Source: Bordetella parapertussis
GTDB taxonomy: Bacteria > Pseudomonadota > Gammaproteobacteria > Burkholderiales > SG8-41
Assembly (NCBI GenBank): GCA_945870465.1
Contig: CAMBSS010000069.1
Location: forward strand, 1-20,790
DNA length: 20,790 nt
Reading direction: 5' to 3'
The notes beneath the pieces are model-generated. The model was not told where the DNA came from, did not search any database, and was given only the letters and a program-made list of their open reading frames with translations. This document shows, piece by piece, positions 13,843 through 20,790 of this stretch; positions within the stretch are counted from its first letter, which is position 1; every line of letters begins with the position of its first letter. Both the position numbers and the translations under genes were made by a program.

Positions 13843-15027
13843 TCAGCGGTTGCGCAGCAGATAAATGCCGATGAACAGCACCGGTACGCCGCACATCACG
13901 AAGCCGACGCTGTAGCTGCCGGTGGTTTCCAGCAACCCTGAGTACATCACCGGCAGGATCAGCGCGCCGATCTGACCGAAGGAGAGCACGCCACCGGTGA
14001 CGCCGCCGCGCATGTCCTCCGGCGACGCATGCGCGGTTTCGGCGAGCAGGATGCCGTGCCACGACAGCGCGGTGGCGCTGATGAGACAGGCGACCAGGCC
14101 GACCGCGAGCGCGGGCCAGCCGGCATTGCACATAGCGAGGAGCACGACGCTGGCGGCCATGCCGAGCGAAAGTCCTGCCATGATGAGGCGCGGCGCAACA
14201 TGGCCGCTGCCGAGCCAGCCCCACAGAATGCGTCCGGGTATTGCGATCGCCACTGCCAGCGAAAACACGAAGCCCGCGGCGACCGGCGTGTAGCCGATAG
14301 TGGTCAGATAGACGACAAAGTATGCGGTCACCGCGGTCTGCAGACCGTTGAACGCGAGGCAGGCGAACGACAATGCGCGCAGGCGCGGCGTCGCGAGCAC
14401 CGCAGCCAGGGTCGTGCGGAAATCCGACAGCTTGAACATGCGCGTCGGCACGCGGTCGGTATCGAAAAGTTTTCGCACGGGCTGCAGCATTACGGCGAAG
14501 ACGGCGCATGCTGCTGCGCAGAGCAGCATGGTGGTGCGCCAGCCAAGCCACTCGGTCATTTGCGGCGCGAGCACGCCGGCGAGCAGCAGCCCGACCGGCA
14601 CCGCGGTCTGCTTGAGCGAAAACACCAGCGGCAGATATTGCGGCGTCGAGCAGCGGCTGAGCAGATGCGAGCTGGCCGGAGTAGACACCGCCGCACCGCC
14701 ACCGCCGACAATCGCGGAGAGCACGAGCAGCAGCGGCTCGCCCGTCGTCAGGAAGGCGGTGCCGGCGGCGAGCGCCACCAGCGAGAGCTGACTCACGCGC
14801 AATGCGCCATGGCGCACGATGAAGCTGCCGCAGCCGAGCTGCACGAAAAAGGCGGCGATCGCCGTCAACCCGAAATAGATGCCGATCCAGGCGGGCGCCA
14901 GTTTGAGGTCCAGGATGATCGCCGGCGCGATCACCGCGGGCAGCGATTTGCCGAGCGAGATGAAAGTCTGTTGCATGAACATCGACCCCAGAGCGAGCAT
15001 CAGGTGATCTGTGGGACGGGTGGTCAA
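13843..15027 (-). CDS. Major facilitator superfamily transporter
   Basis: 394 aa if started at TTG 15027. I chose that start because GGAAGGAG lies immediately upstream (15032-15039). The first ATG in frame (15000) has no ribosome-binding site, and an alternative TTG at 15075 has none either. The protein is almost entirely hydrophobic, with about 12 membrane segments. A basic cytoplasmic loop (VRKLFDTDRVPTRMFKLSDFR) sits at the middle, as in MFS 6+6 architecture. GLTAIAAFFVQLGCGSFIVRHGALR resembles the loop 2-3 signature region, and SLKQTAVPVGLLLAGVLAP resembles the helix 5 motif of drug and anion carriers. The substrate is unknown; organic anion or aromatic acid uptake are options. It is followed after 2 bp by a Bug receptor and lies downstream of hyuAB across 223 bp. 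Confidence 0.9.
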   Translation of the reverse strand: MTTRPTDHLMLALGSMFMQQTFISLGKSLPAVIAPAIILDLKLAPAWIGIYFGLTAIAAFFVQLGCGSFIVRHGALRVSQLSLVALAAGTAFLTTGEPLLLVLSAIVGGGGAAVSTPASSHLLSRCSTPQYLPLVFSLKQTAVPVGLLLAGVLAPQMTEWLGWRTTMLLCAAACAVFAVMLQPVRKLFDTDRVPTRMFKLSDFRTTLAAVLATPRLRALSFACLAFNGLQTAVTAYFVVYLTTIGYTPVAAGFVFSLAVAIAIPGRILWGWLGSGHVAPRLIMAGLSLGMAASVVLLAMCNAGWPALAVGLVACLISATALSWHGILLAETAHASPEDMRGGVTGGVLSFGQIGALILPVMYSGLLETTGSYSVGFVMCGVPVLFIGIYLLRNR

Positions 15028-15031
15028 TTCA

Positions 15032-15039
15032 CTCCTTCC
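15032..15039 (-). promoter_or_regulatory. Ribosome-binding site that sets a TTG start for the MFS gene
   Basis: On the minus strand GGAAGGAG is followed by TGAA and then TTG (15027). It is a strong Shine-Dalgarno match, while the next in-frame ATG (15000) is about 31 nt away. It therefore supports TTG initiation. Confidence 0.6.
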
Positions 15040-15126
15040 ATGCGCCGCAAACGGAACTGCCAGAAGCGGTCGCAAAAACCATTTGGAACCGCCGATGAAT
15101 TCTTTTTAATACCCCCTTGAGGGGTA

Positions 15127-15218
15127 GGCAGATGAACGCAGATAAGCTCAAGGGATTTGACCTTGATGCGTGGAAAGGTCTGGAATTATATCGGCGTCTA
15201 TCGGCGTAATCGGCGGTT
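15127..15218. repeat. Dispersed repeat remnants related to the 5102-5219 element
   Basis: GGCAGATGAACGCAGATAAG (15127-15146) closely resembles the left arm of the inverted repeat at 5113-5132. About 40 bp on, the stretch at 15189-15216 contains three direct copies of ATCGGCG(T), namely ATCGGCGT, CT, ATCGGCGT, A, ATCGGCG. Its reverse complement (CGCCGATTACGCCGATAGAC) looks like a diverged version of the same unit. The element occupies the 223-bp gap between hyuB and the MFS gene, leaving little other recognisable sequence there. Confidence 0.5.
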
Positions 15219-15250
15219 GCTTGTCGGTATTGTATTTTTTAAAATGGGCT

Positions 15251-16942
15251 CTAGTTTTGTTTGGTGGCGGAGTAGCCGTAATGCGTTTTTGCTTCTTCGG
15301 GTGTGACGAGTCCGTACTCGACGTCGCGCTGCACTTTGTCGCGCGCGCGTTTTTTCGGATCGCCGATGCCGCCGCCGCCGGGTGTTTCAACCACGACCCG
15401 GTCGCCGGCCGGGATCACCTGGCGGCCGAAGCCGCGCATCTTCGCGCCTGACTTCAACGAGAGACGTCCCGCACCGCCGTTGCCGCCGCCCGCGCTGCCG
15501 CGCGCCGCGTGTACGATGCGGTCGAAAGTCGCCGAGATGATCATCGGGGCGTCGTCACCGTTGGCGATTTCCATGATCTGGCCCAGGCCACCGCGATGCT
15601 CACCGGCGCCGCCGGAGTCGGGGCGGTATTCTTTTTTCCAGTAGACGACAGGCGACAGCGTTTCCATGATTTCCACCGCGACGTTGCGGATGCCGCTGGG
15701 AAAAGAAGTGACGGACAAGCCGTCCTTGCCGGGACGCGCGCCGGTGCCGCCGGTATTGAAGCCGACGACGTTGAAGCGCGCCTTGCCTTTGATCTGTTCC
15801 GGATCGATGCCCTTGAACGTTTGTCCGCCGGCGAGGCGCACGTTCCACAGCGATGATGTTCCTTCGGCCGGCACCTGGTCGGGCCGCGCCTGGTGCAGGC
15901 AGCCGAACACGACGTCGGGCAGCATCTGGCCTATGGTCGAGCGCGCCGCCACGGCGAGCGGAAAGGGCGCGTTGACGATACAGCCTTCGGGCGCCGTCAC
16001 GCGCACGACCGACAATGAGCCGGCGTTGTTCGGGATGTGACCGCCGATGATGCAGCGCACGCCGAACGACGTGTACGCGTCGGTGTATGACTTCGGCACG
16101 TTGATGCCGTTGGCGACGCAGGGGCTGGTGCCGGTGAAATCGATGTCGATGCCGGACTTCGAAATCGTCAGCTTGCCAACGAGAGTGATGGGCGCATCGT
16201 AACCGTCGATGGTCATCGAGTATGACCAGCTGCCCTGCGGCCAATCGCGCGCTGCGGCAAGCATCGCCGCACGCGAACGCGCGATCACGTGCTCGCTCAG
16301 CTTCTCTATGCCTTGCAATTTGTATTCGTCCATCATCGCCAGCAGCCGGCGGCCGCCGATTTCGTTGCACGCAACCAATGCGTACAAATCGCCTTCGACC
16401 TGCACCGGTTCGCGCACGTTGGCGCGCACTACGCGCAGCATGGTGTCGCTTATTATTCCGCGCTCGACAAGTTTCAGCGGCGGCAGGAACAGGCCTTCGT
16501 GATAGACCTGCGTGCCGTCGGCGGAAAGGCCGAGGCCGCCAATGTCCACCACGTGCACGGTAGACGCAAACAGCGCGACCATGCGCGCTTTTTTTCCATG
16601 CGTCTTGAACACGGGCGTGACCATCGTCATGTCGTTGAGATGGCCGGTGCCTTTCCACGGATCGTTCGTGAGATACACGTCGCCGTCCTGCATGGTATGC
16701 GGCGGAAAATCCTGGAGAAAATACTTGACCGATTCGGCCATCGAATTGACGTGGCCCGGCGTGCCGGTCACCGCCTGCGCGACCATGCGGCCGTCGGGCA
16801 GGAACACGCCGGCGGAAAGATCGCCCGCTTCGCGCGTCGCTGCGCCGAAGGCGGTGCGCACCAGGGTCTGCGCTTGCTCTTCGACGACGGAGATCAAACG
16901 GTTCCACATCACCTGCATCTGGATGTCGGAGAGTTTTCTCAT
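15251..16942 (-). CDS. hyuB: Hydantoinase/oxoprolinase family subunit B (HyuB-type)
   Basis: 563 aa, within the usual size for N-methylhydantoinase/5-oxoprolinase beta subunits. Conserved blocks include TGTPGHVNSM (about 59-68), DVYLTNDPWKGTGHLNDM (about 88-105), the middle-domain segments DFTGTSPCVANGINVP and NNAGSLSVVRVTAPEG, and the C-terminal Gly-rich ETPGGGGIGDP (starting near 519) that ends almost all HyuB proteins. The family partners HyuA in ATP-dependent opening of cyclic amides (5-oxoproline, N-methylhydantoins) or, in relatives, carboxylation of ketones. The exact substrate cannot be told. The start overlaps the hyuA stop as ATGA (16939-16942), and AAGGAAG lies about 6 nt upstream within hyuA. 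Translational coupling and a 1:1 complex are therefore likely. It is cytoplasmic with no signal peptide. Confidence 0.94.
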   Translation of the reverse strand: MRKLSDIQMQVMWNRLISVVEEQAQTLVRTAFGAATREAGDLSAGVFLPDGRMVAQAVTGTPGHVNSMAESVKYFLQDFPPHTMQDGDVYLTNDPWKGTGHLNDMTMVTPVFKTHGKKARMVALFASTVHVVDIGGLGLSADGTQVYHEGLFLPPLKLVERGIISDTMLRVVRANVREPVQVEGDLYALVACNEIGGRRLLAMMDEYKLQGIEKLSEHVIARSRAAMLAAARDWPQGSWSYSMTIDGYDAPITLVGKLTISKSGIDIDFTGTSPCVANGINVPKSYTDAYTSFGVRCIIGGHIPNNAGSLSVVRVTAPEGCIVNAPFPLAVAARSTIGQMLPDVVFGCLHQARPDQVPAEGTSSLWNVRLAGGQTFKGIDPEQIKGKARFNVVGFNTGGTGARPGKDGLSVTSFPSGIRNVAVEIMETLSPVVYWKKEYRPDSGGAGEHRGGLGQIMEIANGDDAPMIISATFDRIVHAARGSAGGGNGGAGRLSLKSGAKMRGFGRQVIPAGDRVVVETPGGGGIGDPKKRARDKVQRDVEYGLVTPEEAKTHYGYSATKQN

Positions 16943-19035
16943 GTCTGCTTCCTTTTGCGTTTATCGAGCACGATGTGGCCGGCGCTGTTGATTGAGGCGT
17001 CGAAATCGGCGGTGACAATCACTGTCGTCTGGTCTTCGACGATCAGCGCGGGGCCGGCGACCGATGCGCCCGGCGCCAGCATTGCGCGTTCGTATACGGG
17101 CGCCGAGACCCAGCGTGCAAGCTTGGGCTCGAAAATGCGCCGCTTCGCCGACGCTTTGCCAGTCTTGCGCGGCAGGGTGCGCGCCTTGGCGGCGCGTTTC
17201 ACCTTGGTGGAAACGGTGACCGACCAGCTCATGATTTCGACGTCCATGTTCGGCACGGTGCGTCCATAGAGCACGCGGTAAGCGGCGTCGAAGCTGCGCT
17301 TGAGACGCGCAGTGTATTTCGCGGCGAGTTTGCCGGCCGGCAGGGTAACGGCGATTTCATGGCCTTGGCCGGCGTAGCGCATATAAGCGACGCGCGTTGC
17401 CGTCAGTGCCGCGTTGCCCGCGGCAGCGCGTACGACGTCGGTGGCCTGTTTGGTCATTTCGTCGAGCAGGCGGTTGGCGTGCGCGGTATCGAGTTTGGCG
17501 ATGAACTGGTACCAGCTGCGCACCGCCTGGAACGCAACGGGTGCAGTGAGGAATCCAAGCGCCGAGCCCACGCTCGCGCCGACCGGAATGACGACGCGCG
17601 CGACGCCGAGCTTGTCCGCAAGTCTTGCGGCATGGAGCGGCGCGGCGCCGCCGAACGCGATCACGGTGTAGTTCTCGACGGTCTTGCCGAGTTCCATTGC
17701 ATGCACGCGCGCGGCATTCGCCATGTTCTCGGTGACGATTTCTGTGATTGCGAGCGCGCCGAGCGCGGTGTCTACTTTGAGCGGCTTCGCGATGTCGCGG
17801 GTTACGGCAACTTCCGCACGCGCGGTTTCAAGCATGACGCGGCCGCCGGCAAAGCGCTGCGGGTCGAGGAGGCCCATCGCGCAGTCCGCATCGGTCACCG
17901 TTGCATGCACGCCGCCGCGCGCGTAGCACGCCGGGCCGGGCTCGGAACCTGCGCTGTCGGGGCCGACCTGTACGCGCTCGAGATCGTCGACTCGCGCAAT
18001 CGAGCCGCCGCCCGCGCCGATCTCCACCATCTCGATGACGGGGATGCGGATAGGCAGCCCGCTGCCTTTCATGAAACGGTACATGCGGCCGAATTCGAAA
18101 CTGCGCGAGATCTCGGGTTCGAAATCGTCGATAAAGCAGATCTTGGCGGTGGTGCCGCCCATGTCGAACGACAGTGCGCGGTCCGCGCCGCAGCTCTCGG
18201 CCACGGTGCGGGCGAGGATGGCGCCGCCGGCCGGGCCCGATTCGACGAGCCGCACCGGCTCCGCCGCGCCCATCGCCAGCGTGCACAGCGCGCCGCCGGA
18301 AGTCATGAGATACACGGGACAGACTATGCCCATCGACTTCAGGCGCGCCTGTAGCCGGTTCAGATAACCGGCCATCACCGGCTGCACATATGCATTGGCG
18401 CAGGTGGTGGAGATGCGTTCGTACTCGCGGATTTCAGGACACACGTCCGACGACAGCGTGATCCACAAGTCCGGCAACGCGCGTTTGAGTATTTTCTTCA
18501 CGCGCTGTTCATGCGCGGTATTCGTGAAGCTTTGCAGAAACGCGATGGCAACGCTTTCGATGCCGTGCTTTTTCAATGTCGGCACCAGGGCTTCGACGGC
18601 AGCTTCGTCGAGCGGCAACAGGACGCGACCTTTGGCGTCTATGCGCTCCGGCACCGGCAGGCGCAGATGGCGCGGCACCAGCGGCGCCGGCTTGTCCAGA
18701 AAAATATCATATTGCGCGAAGCGGTGCTCCCAGCCGATTTCCACGAGATCGCGGAAACCTTCGGTAGTGACGAGCGCGGTCTTCGCGCCCTTGCGCTCGA
18801 TCAGCGCGTTGGTCGCCAGCGTGGTGCCGAGGATGAAGATGTCCAGCGCGCCTGCTTTGAGCCCGGCTTGCGCGAGGATCTCAGTGACGGCGGTGACCAC
18901 GGCTTCTTCCGGCGCGCGCGGCGTGGTGAGCACCTTGCCGGTCCAGCGCTGGCCGCGCGCCTCGAGAACGATGTCCGTGAAAGTCCCGCCGATATCGACG
19001 GCGAGACGCGCGCCTGCTGATTTTGCTGCTGACAT
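16939..19035 (-). CDS. hyuA: Hydantoinase/oxoprolinase family subunit A (HyuA-type, ATP-binding)
   Basis: 698 aa from the ATG at 19035 (AAGG upstream); an open extension to 19122 looks non-coding. This is the ASKHA-type ATP-hydrolysing subunit. It has a first phosphate loop DIGGTFTD (about 14-21), the segment FILGTTLATNALIERKG (about 67-83), the junction YERISTTCANAYVQP (205-219), a second phosphate loop SFDMGGTTAK (289-298), and EIGAGGGSIARVD (338-350) leading to GPDSAGSEPGPACYARGG. The C-terminal region contains MRYAGQGHEI and a basic linker rich in Arg and Lys. It phosphorylates or activates the amide or lactam carbonyl at the expense of ATP, with HyuB contributing to hydrolysis. It is divergent from the asparaginase gene, with 137 bp between starts. 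Confidence 0.94.
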   Translation of the reverse strand: MSAAKSAGARLAVDIGGTFTDIVLEARGQRWTGKVLTTPRAPEEAVVTAVTEILAQAGLKAGALDIFILGTTLATNALIERKGAKTALVTTEGFRDLVEIGWEHRFAQYDIFLDKPAPLVPRHLRLPVPERIDAKGRVLLPLDEAAVEALVPTLKKHGIESVAIAFLQSFTNTAHEQRVKKILKRALPDLWITLSSDVCPEIREYERISTTCANAYVQPVMAGYLNRLQARLKSMGIVCPVYLMTSGGALCTLAMGAAEPVRLVESGPAGGAILARTVAESCGADRALSFDMGGTTAKICFIDDFEPEISRSFEFGRMYRFMKGSGLPIRIPVIEMVEIGAGGGSIARVDDLERVQVGPDSAGSEPGPACYARGGVHATVTDADCAMGLLDPQRFAGGRVMLETARAEVAVTRDIAKPLKVDTALGALAITEIVTENMANAARVHAMELGKTVENYTVIAFGGAAPLHAARLADKLGVARVVIPVGASVGSALGFLTAPVAFQAVRSWYQFIAKLDTAHANRLLDEMTKQATDVVRAAAGNAALTATRVAYMRYAGQGHEIAVTLPAGKLAAKYTARLKRSFDAAYRVLYGRTVPNMDVEIMSWSVTVSTKVKRAAKARTLPRKTGKASAKRRIFEPKLARWVSAPVYERAMLAPGASVAGPALIVEDQTTVIVTADFDASINSAGHIVLDKRKRKQT

Positions 19036-19092
19036 GTGGGAAACCTTGAGGGAAGTCGTGCCGCGCATCGTGGCGATGCGCCGGCCTGTCGG

Positions 19093-19119
19093 TTGAACGG
19101 GTAAGGGAACGATTATAAT
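19093..19119 (+). promoter_or_regulatory. Candidate sigma-70 promoter for the asparaginase gene
   Basis: TTGAAC (19093-19098), a 15-bp spacer and a perfect TATAAT (19114-19119) lie in the hyuA-asparaginase divergent region. The -10 sits in the palindrome GATTATAATC (19111-19120), so the minus strand also reads TATAAT (19112-19117) towards hyuA, though without a good -35. The spacer is shorter than the preferred 17 bp. Transcription would start near 19126, leaving a leader of roughly 45 nt. Confidence 0.4.
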
Positions 19120-19172
19120 CAAACCATCACTCAGCGCATACGCAGGATGGATGCGCCATATAAGGAGAAGCC

Positions 19173-20210
19173 GTGTCCTCGGTAAAGATGGTCGAAATCT
19201 GGCGCGGGCCGCTGGTCGAATGCGTGCATCTCGGCGTGGCGGCGGTCGCTAACGCAGAAGGCGAGATCATCGAAGGCTGGGGCGACATTGGAATGGAAAC
19301 GTTCCCGCGCTCGGCTTTGAAACCGATTCAGGCAATTGCCCTGGTCGAGACCGGCGCATACAAGGAACGCGGATTGACGTCGCGGCACCTTGCGATGGCA
19401 TGCGCCTCGCATCGCGGCCAGCCTATACATACCGAACTTGTGAGCGCTTGGCTCGCCGACCTGGGCCTCGACCAGAATGCACTCGCGTGCGGACCGGATC
19501 ATCCGTCCGACGAAGCGAGCGCTGCCGCTGCGATACGCGAGGGGCATCCCACGCAGCGCATTTATCACAATTGCTCGGGCAAGCATTGCGGGTTTCTCAC
19601 GGTGGCAAAGCATCGCGGCTGGGCGGTCGAAGGTTACGACGATATCGCGCATCCCGCGCAGCAGCTTTATCTCGATTCGCTTTCCGAGCTCGCGGGGCGC
19701 GACGCGCGCGCGATGCCCATAGGCGTCGACGGTTGCGCGTTGCCGGCGCCGGCATTGCCGGTAAAAGACATGGCGGTGATGATGGCGCGGTTCGCCGCCG
19801 CCAAGGTGGCGTCGCCATCGCGCCGCGCGGCGATACTCGCGATACACGATGCGATGCGCCAGCATCCAGAGTACATTTCAGGCACCGATCAGCCCGGCGT
19901 TGAAATCGCGCGCGTGACCAAGGGCCGCATCATCATGAAGACCGGCGCCGAAGGATTCATGATGGTTTATATGCCGGGCCAGGGCATCTCGGCCGTAGTC
20001 AAGATCGCCGATGGCAATGCGCGCGCGCGGGTTCCCGCGCTGATCGCAGTGTTGTCCGCGGTCGGCTTGCTCGATGCTGCGGAGCAGCGCGCGCTCGCGC
20101 ACCTCGCCACGCCGCCTATCCTGAACAGCGCAGGTGCTGCGGTCGGCCGCATCAACGCCTGCGGCTTCGAGACTGCGGCCCGCCGCGACCCCGCTTCCGC
20201 GAAATCCTGA
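19173..20210 (+). CDS. L-asparaginase family protein, zinc-site Rhizobium-type (asparaginase II/ReAV-like)
   Basis: 345 aa from GTG 19173, with AGGAG (19163-19167) 5 nt upstream. Despite the name, this family is unrelated to E. coli AnsA/AnsB and has a beta-lactamase-like fold. The residues known from Rhizobium etli ReAV are all found: Ser47 and Lys50 in FPRSALKPIQA, Ser79 in ACASHRGQ, the metal ligands Cys134 and Lys137 in NCSGKHCGF, and Cys188 in GVDGCALP, each offset by one from ReAV numbering. A later Lys is in IIMKTGAEGF (Lys256). The active site thus looks complete, predicting amide hydrolysis of asparagine or a similar amide in the cytoplasm. No signal peptide is present. It is followed after 11 bp by an alpha/beta hydrolase in the same direction and is divergent from hyuAB. 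Confidence 0.92.
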   Translation: MSSVKMVEIWRGPLVECVHLGVAAVANAEGEIIEGWGDIGMETFPRSALKPIQAIALVETGAYKERGLTSRHLAMACASHRGQPIHTELVSAWLADLGLDQNALACGPDHPSDEASAAAAIREGHPTQRIYHNCSGKHCGFLTVAKHRGWAVEGYDDIAHPAQQLYLDSLSELAGRDARAMPIGVDGCALPAPALPVKDMAVMMARFAAAKVASPSRRAAILAIHDAMRQHPEYISGTDQPGVEIARVTKGRIIMKTGAEGFMMVYMPGQGISAVVKIADGNARARVPALIAVLSAVGLLDAAEQRALAHLATPPILNSAGAAVGRINACGFETAARRDPASAKS

Positions 20211-20221
20211 ACGTGGAGCGG

Positions 20222-20790
20222 ATGACGACCAGCGATGCGCTGCGCATCGCTTATACGGTAGACGATTACACCGATCCGTGGACTGCGGCGCCGACCGTAG
20301 TGTTGCTGCATTCGGCGATGAGCAGTTCACGGCGTTTGTATGCGATGGTGCCGCATCTCGCGCGCAAGTTCCGGGTCGTGCGCATGGATTTGCGCGGGCA
20401 CGGCGAATCAGGGATTCCGCGCGTCGATCAGCCGCTGACCCTCGCGCGGCTTACGCAGGACGTGCTGGATCTGCTCGACCACCTTGGCGTGGACAAAGCG
20501 CATTTGCTCGGCGTGTCCGGCGGCGGCTACCTCGCGCAGCAGATCGCAATCCATCATCCGGCGCGCGCGGCGAGCATCCTGCTGTTCGCATCGCGGCCCG
20601 GCTTCAAGGACAGTAACGGTGCGAAATGGATCCCCGAGATGGAACGCATCGGTTTGCGCGCATTCATCGCTGAAACTCTGGAGGAGCGTTTGCCACTCGC
20701 TCAGCTCAGCCAGGTGCAGATCGACTGGTTTCTCGACGAGATCGCGCGCAACGATGAAGGCCTGGTCAAGCGCTTCGTGTTGTATATGAC
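20222..20790 (+). CDS. Alpha/beta hydrolase, 3' end beyond the window
   Basis: The frame starts at ATG 20222 (GGAG 3 nt upstream; an in-frame GTG at 20213 is an alternative) and stays open to the window end. It gives 189 complete codons. The sequence shows the hydrolase fold: VVLLHSAMSSSRRLY (the HG-type oxyanion loop reads His-Ser here), RMDLRGHGESG, then the nucleophile elbow GVSGGG with Ser at about residue 99, followed by QQIAIHHPARAASILLFASRPG. This layout resembles 3-oxoadipate enol-lactonase-like and other small-ester hydrolases. The catalytic Asp and His should lie in the missing part. It starts 11 bp after the asparaginase stop, so it is probably co-transcribed with it. The substrate is unknown. 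Confidence 0.88.
   Translation, partial: MTTSDALRIAYTVDDYTDPWTAAPTVVLLHSAMSSSRRLYAMVPHLARKFRVVRMDLRGHGESGIPRVDQPLTLARLTQDVLDLLDHLGVDKAHLLGVSGGGYLAQQIAIHHPARAASILLFASRPGFKDSNGAKWIPEMERIGLRAFIAETLEERLPLAQLSQVQIDWFLDEIARNDEGLVKRFVLYM

Noticed and set aside
15106..15125. Intrinsic terminator at ACCCCCTTGAGGGGTA
   Set aside because: The stem is short and the T-run lies on the wrong side for the plus strand; on the minus strand an A-rich stretch follows instead of T. It is upstream, not downstream, of the MFS gene.
15600..17018. Second minus-strand open frame of 472 codons inside hyuB
   Set aside because: It is out of frame with hyuB, is extremely Arg-rich, and the hyuB frame contains all family motifs without interruption.
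20213..20221. GTG at 20213 as start of the alpha/beta hydrolase
   Set aside because: It is in frame but has no ribosome-binding site. GGAG precedes the ATG at 20222, though with short spacing, so the ATG is preferred without certainty.
1..20790. Recent mobile element or genomic island borders
   Set aside because: No transposase, integrase, target duplications, tRNA or abrupt composition change is visible. The repeats alone do not establish recent transfer.

Overview
The window reads as chromosomal DNA of a GC-rich betaproteobacterium, most likely Burkholderiales. This rests on codon use (strong G/C at third positions), on the many Bug/TctC-type periplasmic receptors, whose large expansions are characteristic of that order, and on dispersed GC-rich palindromes between genes. 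I made no database comparison, so the taxonomy is an inference. I see no rRNA, tRNA, CRISPR array, transposase or integrase. Coding density is very high and no gap between genes exceeds about 260 bp.

Layout. (1) 1-358: 3' end of an unidentified + strand membrane-associated gene. (2) 3548-379, minus strand: a compact three-gene operon, Bug receptor, then a class V PLP enzyme, then a second Bug receptor. (3) 3549-3800: a cluster of REP-like palindromes. (4) 4994-3801 (-): a long-form ornithine cyclodeaminase/mu-crystallin family protein. It is divergent from a Bug receptor at 5255-6238 (+), and a large inverted repeat with flanking A and T runs lies between them. (5) 7213-6242 (-): a Bug receptor divergent from a phytanoyl-CoA-dioxygenase-like protein at 7391-8266 (+). 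(6) 11694-8303 (-): an acyl-CoA ligase, Bug receptor and crotonase-fold protein operon, divergent from a further Bug receptor at 11851-12834 (+). (7) 15027-12869 (-): an MFS transporter followed 2 bp later by a Bug receptor. (8) 19035-15251 (-): hydantoinase/oxoprolinase-type subunits A and B overlapping by 4 bp. They are divergent from a zinc-site asparaginase of the Rhizobium type (19173-20210, +), which is followed by an alpha/beta hydrolase cut off by the window edge.

The dominant feature is seven Bug/TctC solute receptors in about 13.5 kb, with no tctA or tctB membrane subunit in the window. Each receptor is next to, or in an operon with, a different catabolic enzyme or a carrier. The region therefore looks like an accessory catabolic block made of receptor-plus-enzyme cassettes. 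They probably capture assorted carboxylates, amides or amino-acid-like compounds and feed them through CoA activation, hydroxylation, PLP chemistry, ATP-dependent amide-ring opening or deamidation. The substrates cannot be read from sequence. The least ordinary points are the MFS-Bug pairing, the crotonase that appears to lack both usual catalytic glutamates, the OCD-family protein without the canonical catalytic loop, and the terminator-like inverted repeat in front of a receptor gene.
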